A stretch of DNA of 64,000 nt from Dasypus novemcinctus (taxonomy: Eukaryota; Chordata; Mammalia; Cingulata; Dasypodidae), in NCBI RefSeq assembly GCF_030445035.2, contig NC_080702.1:11106029-11170028 (forward strand), given 5' to 3'. Of this stretch, positions 32,351-47,692 are shown piece by piece. Numbering within the stretch: the first letter of the stretch is position 1; each line of letters opens with the position of its first letter. A program made the position numbers and the translations under genes. A model generated the notes under the pieces. That model worked only from the letters and a program-made list of their open reading frames with translations. It was not told the DNA's origin and made no database searches.

Positions 32351-35050
32351 TTAATAATTCTTAGATAAAACACTTATAAACAAAATTTAATTCAGAAATG
32401 AATTACATTTTAAGATATATAAGTGAAAGTACATTTAAAGCTAATTTATTCTGAAAATACATGTGCATTTAAAGGCAATGACTAGATTTTGTCAAGGTGG
32501 TGGCATTTTTTTCCTTTCATAACAGGAACTTAGGGGTAAAAATTAATAATCAAATACAGAATGAAAAAAGAAAAGGACAGGTAGAATAGAGTGAATGAAG
32601 ACCCATATTTAAGGTTGGGAGAGGTACAGAACCAGGAAATACCCAGAACTAAGCGGCCATATTTTTGAGCATTTTACAGAAAGAACAGGAGAGTCAGCTT
32701 TGTGAGGTTGGGAACACTCTTCTGAATCACAGTATTACCTACAAATTCAAGGGAAAAAAAATCATATAAAATAGCCAATAGAAAAAATACTGATGTCAGT
32801 TGGCATAAGGCAAAAATGGAGTAAGTGCAGAGTAACAGCACCACAAAGAAATGAAAAATCCTCATTTTGATGTACTTTTATGCTGTACCTTTTGAAAAAC
32901 AAGGTGTATAAGGTATTCAGAAAACAAAGTTAGATGTGAAAAGACATCAGATAAGAAATACTCAAAGAATGAAGGGACAGGAATGAGGAAAGCATATGAA
33001 AAAAAAAGGAAAATCACTTCAAAATATAATGTAAGACTAGAAGAAACACAGTGACTGATAATGCTTTATAAGAAATAGAAGGTGAAATAAGAAAAAAATA
33101 TTCAAGAGAAATTAACAAAGATTGTAAAGATTTGGGGAAAAGTGTCAGAAGTTAAGGATAGGTACAGAAGAGCCAATATATAAATAACTGGAGTGCATCT
33201 AAAGAGAAAACCAAAGCAGAGACCTGAAAGAAATTTAAAAGTTATCCTTTTTTTTTTCTGGAAGTGGGAGGAATGTGTTGAAGCCATTTAGGAAAAGTGC
33301 AAATTGAGCACTGGAAGAGAATGATTATAAGGGCAATATATATTCTAGTCAAATTGATGGGCTTTAAAGAAAAAGAGAAATCCTTTGTGCATCTAGGAAA
33401 AAGTAAGTGGCATGAACAGAACATTAGAATCTCATCAAGGATTTTGAAACCATGCATCATGTCGAAGGAAAATGGAGTCATTAGTTTTGTATCAAAAAAA
33501 TTGACCTGCAAGTATGAAAGTCATGGAAGTTCCAAGTTTTATAATCAGACCGTGGGCCATGTGTAGTATTGTTCCAATGTTCCCTTCCATGTGAGTGAGC
33601 AGCAGAGTTCAGTAAAGGAAGTGTTTTAACTATGACTAAATGAGGGTTCTATGAGAGAGGGAGTGTCCTTGGCGGAAGCCACTAGGAAGACTGACTCGGG
33701 ATAATTCAGGAAGTTCTAACTCTCTTTAGGTTGCATATCTGTATTTGTGTTTATTTTATTGATAAATATTAAGAAAAACAAGTAGTAGGGCCTATTTCTA
33801 AAACTCACTTTAATCTATCAAACTGAAAACTAAACTTTCACTGAATTGGCTGGTTAGAGAAAGGGTATAAGGGATTGAGTCATGAGACTTCTCCATTTCT
33901 TTGCTTTTATGCCTTCTTTCAGTCTCCAAACACCACCTCCTCTCAGGCTCCACCAAAGACCATCAGTTCATGCATGGTTTTTGTAGCTGTCAGTACTAGG
34001 ACCTGCAACGCAAACACAGGTTCTGGAATCTGGAAAGGCAGAGAGATGAATGGAGGAGGAAGCTGTACATGTTGACCCTACAGACACCTATAAGCCCTCT
34101 TCTCTATATTGAGGAGCTCTTGGATGGATGACCAAGCACCCTAGGGGCTTATATGGAATGGGTTGCTGTCCCCAGGTAGAAGTTTTCAGGACATCCTTCA
34201 CTTCCTGTGCCTGTTTTTACCAGCTAGTTCTTATCTCCACTTGCATGTTCACATAAAATATTAATTGCAGCCACCCTTGTGTTCCCCTCAGTTCTGCTGA
34301 ATTTCCTGAAGTGCCAAAAAGAGAGCTCGAAAAGCAGTGGATTCCATATGCACTTGTTTCCCTTCCCCTCTTCTGACCTGCTCCACATTTCCTCTTCTTT
34401 CTCTTCAACTCTTTTTAGTTCCCAGATCTTTTCTCTTAAACCTAGTACAGGATAATTTCTGGAACCACACTTGTTCTGGAAAAGTGTTGACAGCTGGGAG
34501 AGGGAGGGAAGGAAACATTTATGCGTGTCCAGTGACCCAGTGCAGGAAAATACCTGGTGGCCTGAGGAAAGTTCACAGGGAGGGGCATGAGTAGAGTTTG
34601 GGGGACAGGGCAGACTGTCTCACTGGAGCTGTGGGTTCTGAGAGAGCAGGGGGCCCTCAGCCCTGTGGTCCAGAGATGCTGTGGTGGACCTGGTTCATTC
34701 CAGGAGACCAGGTCAGCAGTGTTGTGAGAGCCAGTGTGTGAAACAAGGCAGTCAGTAGCCCCTTCACCAAGTCCTCCAGAAACCCTGCCAGGCCTTGGAA
34801 AGTACTGGGGGGCAGCTGGACAGCAATCTCTCTCAAATGGGAGTCAATTCAGGTTTTATTCCTAACCCTGGAATTTTGGATTTGGGTGAAGAGTGGAGGC
34901 TAGAAGTGAGTTCAAGGATATGCATCCCCCTGTCCCCAACCAGGACACACACTCACACCCCTCCCCTGCCCCACACACTCACTAGCACACCACACAGACT
35001 TACACAGACTCCCCAATCCCTGCACACAGAATCCATGCCACCTTAGGGGA
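32350..35050. other. Unassigned sequence, no gene or known repeat seen
   Basis: About 2.7 kb of mostly AT-rich sequence to 34000, then more GC-balanced. It contains no SINE head, no L1 protein match and no open frame above about 90 codons. A CACACTCACACC-type simple repeat lies at about 34945-35010. No splice-site pair could be defended. Confidence 0.5.
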
Positions 35051-36960
35051 ACACTGATGCTTACAAGAACTGTAGTTCTTTACCTGGAAAACGACTTTCT
35101 TTAACCATACTGGAACCATTGTTTCTTCTAGGAGATGGAACCAGAATGATTCTCCAGACAAAGCCAGCAAGAATGCTCTGATTTTCTTATGCAGAATTTT
35201 CCTCAAAAGTGAGTGATTTCAGAAAATGTACTGTTTTTGCTTGTTCTTAAGTCATACCAAATTACAGAAAGGAAAACTGTGTATCAGATCATGCGGTGTA
35301 TTGTTTGTTCAGGTACTTAGTTCTCTTGGTGCTTTAGAAGGATAGATGGGAAACGGTGGTCAAGTCAGAGGCCCAATAAGGAAGTATAGGGACATCTGTG
35401 GAAGGGCACATGTTTTGCTTGAAAATAAATCTCTCAAGTCCATTTTGCTTTGCAATTGCGAAATTCTTAATCAGTGGAGAAACAAATGCTGCTGAGGTAA
35501 CGATCCTTACCATGTAGTTAATAATCTGCTGTTGCCTTTTGTGATGCCTTTTTAAAAAAGGGGTCAATTTGAAGACCCCAAGCACATTGGGGTTTTAGCC
35601 ATGAATTACTCAGGGAGTATTCTGGTCTTGGACAAGAGGGTAGAGTGTTTAGAGTGTGTGGTTTAACAAGTAAAATATAAGCTGCTGCTGGGCCTCCTTC
35701 TTACTATAAGAAGAATAGCGAAGACAGTAGGATGAAAGAATTGTGAATCAGAGTGCTTGGTTTTGTAGTTAATGGCAACCTAAAATAACTTGTAATGAGC
35801 AGTTTACAAATGGTACAAAAATTCAGTGACAATGTCCCTTGGTGCCTCCCATTTGTTCTGTATCTCACCTAAATTTCCAAAATTGCCAGTGTTTTCTTGA
35901 CATCTTTCAGATCATTTCAATCTCCATGTATCCACATATGCTGACTAAGCATTTACCATATGTTTTACCATTTTGGTGGACTGAATTCAATCCTGGGCAA
36001 CACAAATGCTCTGGATTTGAAATCATCTCATTTTTTTCCCTCAAAACTGAGTGTTTCCATAGTATGCACTGATTTTGCTTGGTCTTGAGGCATCCTGCAT
36101 TTACATAGAAGAAAATGCTATGAGAGTTCATTCTGTATAGTGTTTGCTCAGATCTTGGTGATTTTAGAAAACCAGATTTTGGTGATTTTAGAAATAGCAG
36201 TAAAGTCAAAGACCAGAAGAATAAGTGTAGAGCTGTGCCTGTCCATTTGGTGGTAATTATAAAAGTCTTATTCAAGGAAGAAAAATTACTTCTGAGAAAA
36301 AGGCTCCTTACCATACAGTTTATAAGCTGAGGCTGCCTGTTTCATTAGGAGTCCCCTCTCCAAAATTTCTCCTCCCCAAAAGTGGTAGCTAGCATTTGCA
36401 ATGTACGTAGTCATATTTTCATGTCTATACTCAATTGAAAAAGAATGAATCCAAGGAAGGAACATATCTATCTTAGAGAAAAAGAGGTGACTTTATCTTG
36501 GCATTAGATATGGCCTCCTCATCTACCCTGTTAGCCCGAAGCTCCTCTAATATGTCCACCAAGGGAGCTGGGAGGCAAAGAAACTGTCACCTTGCTCAGG
36601 GAACTTGACTTGACTTGGGCCAGGAAGGGGCTAGAGTGTATGGAAGCTGTTGGTTAACAAACGTGGACTGACGTCCTACTCAACATTGCATCATAGAAGA
36701 AAGAGACCAAGGAGAGGAGCAGGAAAGAAATAAGAAATAGACTTCCTGGTTTTGTAGTTAAAGACAATTCGTATTAGTGTAAAATAATCAGCAAATAGTC
36801 CTGTGGTGCTGTGCTACACTGTGATTCAATGACAGAGTCCTGTTACTCCTCCTGCCCGTTTTGAAACCGAGCTAAATTGCCAGTATCTTTTTTATTCCAT
36901 CTAAGACAGTTTCTGCCAACATTGCATTTCTCATATATAGGATTTTAAAGAATTACTAAG
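35050..36960. other. Two degenerate tandem copies of the module
   Basis: Sequence around 35210-35830 and again around 36045-36830 follows the same order as 27950-28790: a TTTTGCTTG.TCTTGAGG-like block, GGTGATTTTAG-like block, CAGTGGTAAATTCAAAG-like block, the exon-A-like block (36515-36575) and a TTGGTTTTGTAGTTAA block. Identity is well below that between copies 1 and 2. No open frame or splice signal is preserved: the exon A donor reads ATAAAG here. The two sub-copies sit head to tail. Confidence 0.5.
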
Positions 36961-36996
36961 GTAACATTTAAATAACATAAAATTTGCCACTTCAGC

Positions 36997-37438
36997 CACC
37001 TTTTTTAGATTTATTTTATTTCATTTATTTCTCTATTCCCCTCCCCCGCATTGTCTGGTCTCTGTGTCCATTCACAGCATGTTCTTCTGTATCTGCTTGT
37101 ATTCTCATTAGGTGGCTCCTGGGACCTTCCCGAGTGGGAGAGAGGCAATCATTCTCTTGCTCCACCTCAGCTCCCTGATCTGCTGCTTCTCTTATTGTCT
37201 CTTCTCTGTGTCTCTTTTTGTTGCTTCATCTTGGTGTGCCAGCTCTCCGCATGGGCCAGCATTCCTGCATGGGGCAGCACTCTGTGTCGGCCAGCACTCC
37301 GCTCAGGCCAGCACTCTACATGGGCCAGCTCACCACATAGGTGAGCTTGCCTTCACCAGGAGGCCCTGGGTATTGAACCCTGGACCTCCTATATGGTAGA
37401 GGAGGAACCCAATTGCTTGAGCCACATCCACTTCCCTC
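36997..37438 (-). mobile_element. SINE, older type
   Basis: Minus-strand SINE of about 440 bp with TTTAGATTTATTTTATTTCA at its tail side and a tRNA-like head at its right end (GAGCCACATCCACTTCC on the plus strand). Its body holds several repeats of the motif GGCCAGCACTC. It interrupts an L1 3' fragment. Confidence 0.78.
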
Positions 37439-38214
37439 ATCAATTTTTATGTGTGTAATTCAGTGGGATTAATTACATTTACACATTGTGTTTCCATCAC
37501 TACCGTCCAATACTAAAGCTTTTTCATCACCCATACATAAACTCCATATATAGCACTCCATTCCCCCTGACCCAATAATAGAAGTCTTTGTGAATTTATT
37601 CTAGAAATTTCCTATTAGTAGAATCATACAATATTTGTCCTTTTGAGTCTATCTTATTTTACTTAGTATAATGTTTTCAGGTTCATTCATGTATTAGCAT
37701 GTATTAGAACTTGATTATTTTCAAAGACTGAATAATGTTCTATTATATGTATAGAACAGAGTTGGGTTGCTTGAGCTATTTGGCTGTTATGAATAATGCT
37801 TCTAGGGATATTGGTGTACAAATGATTGTTTGGGTCTCTATTTTCAATTCTAATATACCTGCTAGTAGGGTTGTAGGTCATATGGTAATCCTTTTAAGTT
37901 TTTGAGGAGGCGCTGTGCTGTTTCCAGAGTGGCTATAAAATTTTTCATTCCCACCAGCAATGTATGAGGACTCTTATTTATTCACATCCTAGCACTTGTT
38001 ATTTTCCTTTCATTTTTTTTATATTGGCTATCATAGTATAACTCATTTTCATTTCCCTAATATATAATGTCTTTGAATATCTTTTCATGTCCTTATTGGT
38101 CATTGGTATATCCTCTGGAGAATTATGTTTTCAAGTCCTTTGCCCATTTTTAATTGGGTTGTTTTTCTTTCTGTTGTTGTGTATGTTTTTTTTTTAAATT
38201 TTTATTCTCTTTTT
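37439..38214 (-). mobile_element. L1 ORF2 3' fragment
   Basis: Minus-strand L1 sequence. The frame at 37687-37881 contains IHNSQIAQATQ and HIIEHYSVFENN, a diverged ORF2 C-terminus. Confidence 0.65.
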
Positions 38215-39780
38215 TTTAAGATACATAGATCACACAAAATGTTACATTAAAAAGTATAAGAGGTTCCCATATACCCCCACTTTCCATCCCCCCCATTCCT
38301 CCCACGTCAACAACACACTCATTGCATTTGATGAATACATTTTCCAGCACTGCTACATAGCATGGATTATAGTTTACATTGTAGTTTACACTTTCTCCCA
38401 GTGCATTCAGTGAATTGTGGCAGGATATATAACATCCTGCATCTGTCCCTGCAGTGTCATGCAGGACATCTCCAAGTCCCAAAAATGCCCCCATGTCACA
38501 CTCCTTTTCCTTTTCCCTGCTGTCAGAAACTCCAGAGGCCACTGAGTCCACATCAGTGAGATAATTGCTTCCATTGCTAGAGTCACAATAATTCTATAGT
38601 AGAATACCGGTTAAGTCCACTGTAGTCCATATTTTATTCCTCTATCCTGAAGACCCTGGGATGGTGATGCCAACTCCTCTTGATTGAGAAGGGGCTTCTT
38701 TCCCACATGGCTGGTGGATGTGACTCTCATGCCTGCAGCTGTATGCTCTCTTGGTTCCTGGGTGTAGTGGTTGTCCATCCTCACCTCCATTTCAACTGAC
38801 CTTGGTAATTCCAATGAACTGGAGTGTAGCTGAGGCTCAGGGCCCAGTTGGCACATGGACAGCCCAGAGATCCAAGTCCCATGGGCATATAGCATTCCCA
38901 ACCCAAACAGAGATTCAATAAAAGGGACAGAAGAGGCATGTGTAGAAAGTCACATCTGAGTCCAACTCCATTACACTTAGGAGAAAGTTCCCAATTCGGG
39001 CCCACTGTTAAGGCACTGATCTCTTGAGCTATCTGCCATGACCATAGGACCAGGGTGTCTTCATAGCCCTCAGGAGCACCACTACCTCAGGTTGTCTAGT
39101 ATCATCTTTGGCTGTCTATGAGACCCTGCTGAGATGTGCATAAGCATGATCCCTCTGATGACATCTCAACTCATTTCGTAGTCTCTTAGCCATATAAACT
39201 CATTTGTCTTTACCATTTCCCCCTTTTAATCAAGGTCTTTTTCCAATTACATCACCAATCTGTACTTGGTTGCAATCCCTTGTGCCAGGGAGCCTCATCC
39301 TCATGAGTCATGTCCTACGCTGAGGAGAAGGTAATGCATTTATATGCTGTTAGGTCAGAGAGTGGCCATTTTGGAGCAACATGGAAGTTCGCAGAAGGTA
39401 AGTCTTAGGCACCCTGCAATACTAGGCCAGGTTGAAATTTCAATGACAAAAGGTCCATAAGCATAAGCATCAGTATCAAGGTCTCATCATTGGACCATCC
39501 TTCTTCACTGGTCATTGCCCTTGCCCTGTGGGGATTGTTGGTGTTCCATTGGGGAATGTGTCAGAGCTCTCCAGATGGGAACCCAGCACTCCCTCACTTG
39601 TCGTGTGAAACTCTACCCACTGTGCCAGTACCCAATGAACATACAAACATATCTACACCCTGTATATCCATGCCAAGGTGAGCTCCCTCCCATACATCCC
39701 CCATCAGTGACACCCAACAGCAGTGTTCCTCCCCTGCCCTACTTGAACCCTGTGTGATCCAAAAGTTCTTCATAATGAAG
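38215..39780 (-). mobile_element. L1 3'UTR element with poly(A)
   Basis: Reverse complement of the element at 5885-7590. It starts at a T-run (38194-38218), the minus-strand poly(A), then GATACATAGATCACACAAAA. Blocks near 38640-38900 and 39240-39340 match 46370-46620 and 6440-6500. It contains no ORF2 sequence. The element is either 5'-truncated or the tail of an older L1. Confidence 0.72.
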
Positions 39781-40019
39781 CGTAATATATGGCCAAATTC
39801 AATTAATAGGAAAATGAAATAGTAATTCTTAGTTTAAACATTAGAAAAGAAATACATGTTAGTTTAGAACTAAAAAAAAGCTTAAAATTTGGGGTATTAA
39901 AAAACGGAAAATATTGCAAAAGTATTTTTTGACATTTTGCCTTTTATCACTGTAATAATAGGTGTTGTCTTATATGTACAGTGGCAAGGCTATCTTTTCC
40001 ATTTCTTCCTCAGTGTCTT

Positions 40020-42585
<2,566 letters not shown>

Positions 42586-42594
42586 GTGTTCCGC

Positions 42595-43310
42595 TAGCAA
42601 GTCCGAGAGCACGTGATTGGGTGCTTGGCGCTGTCCGTCAAGGGTAGGGCCCCTCCCTCTTGGGGGCGTGGAGTCCTGGAGTGGGGCGGGCCCTCATTGG
42701 CTCAGGCGCAGAAGCTCCGCCCCTCAAGTCCCGCCCAGTGCACTGCGTGGGCCTCTCCTTTAAGAGCTCGCGGTGTTTGGGGAGCGCACGAGGACCTGCC
42801 GGCGTGTTTCGGGGGCGCAGCTGGGGACCCCGAGGGCAGGAGGGGCATGTGTAGGCCGGCGTGGGGGCTGCGGGAGCGCTAGGCCCCGGCTTCCAGGGAC
42901 CCCTCCCGTGTCCCCGGCCCACGGTAGCGGTAAGTTTGGGGACCCGACTTGGAGTCGGGCGGGGCGCAGGCGGGCGGGGACCCCCAGAGGCGCGGAAAAG
43001 CGGGCGAGCGAGCCTCCCCTTGCTGCGTCGAGGGGGCGCTCATGCCGCGCCCCTAAAGTTCCTGCTGGCTCGCCTGCGGGGTGCGGGGGGCGGAAAGTTG
43101 TGCTTGTCGCCTGGGTCCTGTGCACCCCCAGGGCTTGTTGGGGACCGGGCAAGGCCGCGCCGGGTGGGGGCGCTGCTTCCGCGGGCGGCGCGGGGCGGGG
43201 GGCGCAGGTTCCAGTCGGGGGTTCCCGGCCCAGCCCGACTGGCCTGCGGCGTGGGGCCCTGTGTCAGAATAAGGGTCCCCGCGGCCCACGGGAAGGTGGC
43301 CCGCCCCTCC
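42595..43310 (+). promoter_or_regulatory. CpG-island promoter, copy 2
   Basis: Homologue of 9990-10780, sharing GCACGTGATTGGGTGC, a second ATTGG near 42696, GGGGCGGGCC-type GC boxes and high CpG. It has TTTAAGAGC where copy 1 has TCTAAGAGC, and one 18 bp unit instead of five. CpGs remain abundant in both copies, which is unusual for a methylated dead sequence and suggests activity or recent duplication. Confidence 0.65.
42783..42929 (+). other. Candidate first exon with GTAAGT splice donor, copy 2
   Basis: GC-rich segment after the single 18 bp unit, ending CACGGTAGCG before GTAAGTTTGGGGACCC (donor at 42930). The donor context is identical to copy 1. It holds about 30 bp not found in copy 1 (around 42808-42850), so the exon is not under tight sequence constraint. 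The start is unknown. Confidence 0.38.
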
Positions 43311-45105
43311 CACAGTCCCACCTCTCCCCCACCATGGCGATATTTCCCCCCACTGTACCCCCTGCCCCCCAGGGTCCTTCCTCTCCCCTCACAGTCCTCC
43401 TGCCCCCCCCCCCCCCCGTCTCCCCCCATCCTCCTGTACTCCACTACTCCACACAGTCCCTCCTACCACCTGGAGAAGGGTTCCCCCACGGTCCCTCCCA
43501 TCTCTCCCATCTCGGAAAGTCACTCCCCCACAGTTCTTCCAACCCCGAGGCCCTTCCTACGCCCACAGTCTCTCCTGCTCCCCCATAGTCCCACCCCCTG
43601 CAAGGGCCCTGCCCCCTCCACCTTTCCTCCCCCCCACTTTGGGGCCTTTCCTGCCCAACAAAATTACCTCTCCCTGCCCTAAGGTCCCTCCCTGCATATG
43701 GTCCCTCCTAGGCTCTTATGGTCCCCTTCTCCCCCCCCAAAGTTCCTCCTCCTCGCTTACTGTCCCTCCCCCACATGATCACCCCTCCCCCGTCACCGCC
43801 CCATGGTTCTCCCCCCATAGGCCGTTCTGCCCCCCATTGGTCCCTGTCCCTCCAAAATCTGTCCTTTCCCTCTCCATTCCCTCCCCACATGATCCCTCAC
43901 CCCCACAATCTCCTCTGCTCCCCATTACCCTTCCTGCCCCCCTCACTCCTGTTCCTGGATGGTCCCCTCCTGCTCCACCATGCTACCTCCACCCCCACAG
44001 TTTCTCCCGCCTCCCCAATGTCCTTTGTCTTCCCCCAAAGTCCCTCTTCCATCCCCACGGTCCCTCACTTCCCACAGTCCCTCATGACTCCCCTTTCCTC
44101 CTGTCCTCATGGTCACTCCCACCTCCGGAAAGTCCCTCCCACCAAGATCTCCCCCTCAGGGTCTCTCCTGCTCTTACAAAGTCCCTCCTTCCCCCTTACT
44201 TTCCCTCTTCCCCCACAGTCCCTCCTGCTTCCCCCAGGGTCCCTCCCCCCCTCAGTCCTTCCTCCTCCTCATGGTCCCTTCACCCCACTGTCCCCGCTTC
44301 CTCCCCATAGTCCCTCCTGCTCCCCCCACAGACTCTGCCCTTGTCCCTCCTCTCCCCCAGTCCCTTCCCCCCAAAGGTTCTTTTGGTCCTCTCCAACATC
44401 CCTTTTGTCCCCCCCCCCTCATAGTACCTCCCCCAAGGTCCTTCCTGCTCTGCCATGCTACCTCCAACCCCCACAGTTCCTCCTGCACCACTAAAGTCCC
44501 TTCTTCACCCCCATAGTCCCTCTCACCCATGGCCCTTTCTGCCCCCCATGGGTCTCTGTTCTCCCCCACAAACCCCTCTGCCCCCCCCCCCCCCAATACC
44601 TTCTCCCTGCCAAGGTTCCTCTGTTCCTCCAAGGTCCCTCCTGTTCCCCACAGGACACCTCCTGCTCTACCATTCTCCCTCCACTCCCACAGTTCCTCCC
44701 GCCTCCCCAGGGCTCCTCCCCCCACGGTTCCTCCTTACTGCTCCGTGCTCCCTCTTCCACCCACCCTACAGCACCTCCTGTCCCCTGGGTTCCTCCCCCC
44801 CACTGTCCCTCCTGTCATCTCAGTCCCTCCTTGCCACCATGGTCTCTCCTGTCCCTCCTGTCCCTCCTTGTCCCCTTCTGCTCCACTGTGCCCCCCCCCA
44901 CATTCCCTCCTGCCTCCCCTTGGTCTCTCCTGCCCACCACAGCCCTTTGCCTCCCTCCCCCCATGACCCCTTCCTCACCCCTTTGGTCCCTGCACCCCTC
45001 CATGGTCCCTTCTCCCCCTCCACAGTGCCCCCTGTCTCCCTGCATTCCCCTGGGTCCCCCGCATGGTCCACCCCTTTGCCCTGCCCTCTGCCCTCCTGAT
45101 CCTCT
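43310..45105. repeat. C-rich minisatellite, long allele (copy 2)
   Basis: About 1.8 kb of irregular tandem units of about 25-35 bp, built on CCCC-A-C/A-AGTCCCTCCTGCTCC-like blocks with interspersed CATGGTCCCTTC variants. The plus strand is C-rich throughout, with C-runs up to 16 (about 43406 and 44582). The many overlapping Pro/Ser/Leu frames, one of 273 codons, are composition artefacts. The copy 1 homologue is only about 300 bp. Confidence 0.92.
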
Positions 45106-45710
45106 GAGGTCCCTGGGTTGCTTCCCCTTTCAGCGCCCCCTTCCCAACCCCTGCCACTCCCACCTGGAAAGGTGAGGACTCAGGCCTGGCCTGCAGCAGC
45201 TGGCTCTTAAAGGGGTTACTGCTGAGGGGAATTGATGGCTCCCAGAGGAAGGGCTCCTGGGAAGGCCCAGGGGGAGCGTGACTGACACCCGGTGTGTGCC
45301 TGCAGGGAGCCCAGTGAATGGGGGACCCCTGCCCTGGAGGGGCCTCTGGGTGCAGGTTTGTGTCCAGCCCAGGAATTTTTTAGGGACCACACCAGTTTGC
45401 AACTAAAAGTGTGTATCCGCCTCAGGTCTGCTGGTGTGGGCCCCTCCTCATCTTAGGGACTTTGCATTCTTTGGGTCAAAGCCCTGGTGGGTCACTGGAG
45501 CCTTTCATTTTCTGTCTTCCTCCTGTGTTGTACTGGGTTCTGCTTTCTGGGAGCACACAGGGCAGGCGAGGTCTGGGTTCTAGGCGCCCACTCCCATCGT
45601 GTCCCCTCCTGGCTCTGGCTGCCCTAGAAGCCCTGGGACAGCTTCAGCCTTGGCTTCCCTCAGAGCTCCCCATGGTCCCAGGGACACTCTTTTCTTTTGA
45701 TAGTGGTTAC
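45106..45710. other. Duplicated single-copy spacer (copy 2)
   Basis: Homologue of 11096-11744. It ends at about 45710, where GATAGTGGTTA joins CATACCATAT of an L1 piece that lies about 1.05 kb further on in copy 1. No exon could be identified. Confidence 0.6.
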
Positions 45711-46059
45711 ATACCATATAATTTCTCCAAAGTGTATGATGCGTGGCTTTTAGTGTAATCACAGTATTGTGCATTCATTACCACAAAAATTTGAAGACAT
45801 TTTCAGTACTCTAAAGAGAAAAACCCCATGCTCCTTAGCAGTCCCTTCCCCAGCCCTACATAACCACTGATCCAACTTCATCTTTATAAACTGATTTACC
45901 TTTTATGTAAATGAAATCATACAATATGTAGTACTGTGTGTCTGGTTTCTTTTACTTAAATGATATTATGATAGTAATATTTTTTAGTGTTAACATATTT
46001 TTGTCCAATTTCAAAGAAAACAGTCATATATGCAGTTTTATCCATATTTAATTTTTCGC
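45711..46059 (-). mobile_element. L1 3'-region fragment (copy 2)
   Basis: Homologous to 12785-13050, including CAGTACTCTAAAGAGAAAAA. AT-rich, no frame. Confidence 0.55.
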
Positions 46060-47035
46060 TTCTTTAAAGATAAATAGATCACAGAATGTTCCATTCAAAA
46101 ACATAAGAGGTTTCCATATACCCCACTCCACCCCCCACCCCCACTTCTCCCACATCAACATCCCCTTTCATCCTTAAGAAACATTCATTGCATTTGGTGA
46201 ATACACCCAGTGAATGCCCCATATCACACCTTTTCCTCTCTCTCCTTGCCATCAGCAACTCCCATGGCCATCGTCTCCCTATCAATGATATATTTTCTTC
46301 CATTTCTAGAGTCACAACAGTTATATAGTAGAATACCAGCAAATCCACTCTAATCCTTAATATATTCCTCCATCCTGTGGATCCTGGGATGGCAATGTCC
46401 ACTCCACCTCTAAATCGAGAGGGGGTTAGATCCCACATGGCCAATGGATGCAATTCTACTGCTTGCAGTTGTAGACACACTCGGTTCCCTGGTGTGGTTG
46501 TTGACCATCTCATTTCCCTGTCAGCTGACCTGGGTAAGTCCAATGAACTGGACAGTAGGTGTTTCAACTGTGCTGAGGCTCAAGGCCCAGCTGGCACATG
46601 GATAGCCCCGAGATTCAAGTCTCCTGAGCATACACCAAGCTCAGCTCCAACCGCAGGTTCAGTAAAAGTGACAGAAGAGGCATGTGTAGAGAGGTCACAT
46701 CTGAGTCCAACTCCATCACACTGAGGAGCACAAATTCCAAAGTAAGGCCCGCTGGCAAGACAGTGAACTCTAGAGCCAGCTGTCATGACTGTAGAACCTG
46801 TGTGTCTCTGTAGCCCTCAGAAGCACCAGTACCTGGGGTTGTATCTACTTTGGCTGTCTCTGAGATTCTGCTGAGCTGTGTGTAAGCGTGACCCTGCTAA
46901 TGAACCCCTGACTCATTTTGAAGTATCTTAGCCATGTAAACTCATTTGTCTTTACCATTTATCCCTTTTATTCAAGGTCTTTCTCTAGTTGAATCAGCAG
47001 CTGGTAGTGATAGAATCCCTCCATGCCAGGGAGGC
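46060..47035 (-). mobile_element. L1 3'UTR element (copy-2-specific)
   Basis: Same family and orientation as 38215-39780 (blocks at 46077-46140 and 46370-46620), beginning AAAGATAAATAGATCACAG. It sits where copy 1 has different L1 material (13170-14700), so the two copies have diverged by insertion here. Confidence 0.68.
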
Positions 47036-47392
47036 TCAGGGTGCCTGAAATTAGGTAGTTAAAGATGCATATATATTTATGGATGTACCACCTTTTATCC
47101 ATGCACCAGCTAATAGACACTCATATTTTTTTTCCAGTTTTGGCTGCCATGCAGTTGCCCTAGGAATCATTGCATGGGCACAATTTCATTTGTCTTGGAT
47201 TTATTTCTTGGAGTGGAATTAGCAAGAATTACGGTAAGCTTATATTTTTAAGAAACTGACAAAATGTTTCCCAAAGTGGCAACAACATTTTGCATTCTCA
47301 CCAGAAATGTATTAGGGCTCCAGGTTTGCCACATCTTCTTTACCAGTTGGTATTATGTCTCTTGGTTTTAACCATTCTAGTATGTATAGCAG

Positions 47393-47692
47393 AAGTTTTT
47401 TTTTTTTAGATTTATTTATTTATTTACCCCCACACCTTGTGACTTGTTTTTTTTTTTTGCTGTCCTCTGTGTCAGTTCACTGAGTGTTTTTTTGTTTTTT
47501 TTTTCCGTCTGCTTGTCTCTCTTTGTTGTGTCACCTTTTCTGTGTCAGCTCTCCATGGCGCACCGGCTGTCAGCTCTCTGTGGTGCATGGGCCAGCTCAC
47601 CTTCACAAAGAGGCCCTGGAATGGGAACCCAGGGTCTCCCATATGGTAGATGGGAGACGGAGCCCAACTGATTGAGCCACAGCCGCTGCCCT
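47393..47692 (-). mobile_element. SINE, copy-2-specific
   Basis: About 300 bp minus-strand SINE flanked by GTATAGCAG (47384) and GTATGGCAG (47693). It has a T-run at its left edge and a tRNA-like head at its right (GAGCCACAGCCGCTGCCC). Copy 1 is uninterrupted at the same point (about 15063). Confidence 0.85.

Noticed and set aside
42773..45099. Pro/Ser/Leu-rich frames up to 273 codons, resembling a proline-rich protein
   Set aside because: Produced by stop-poor C-rich minisatellite units in all three frames. Not in frame with any upstream exon and not kept in copy 1.
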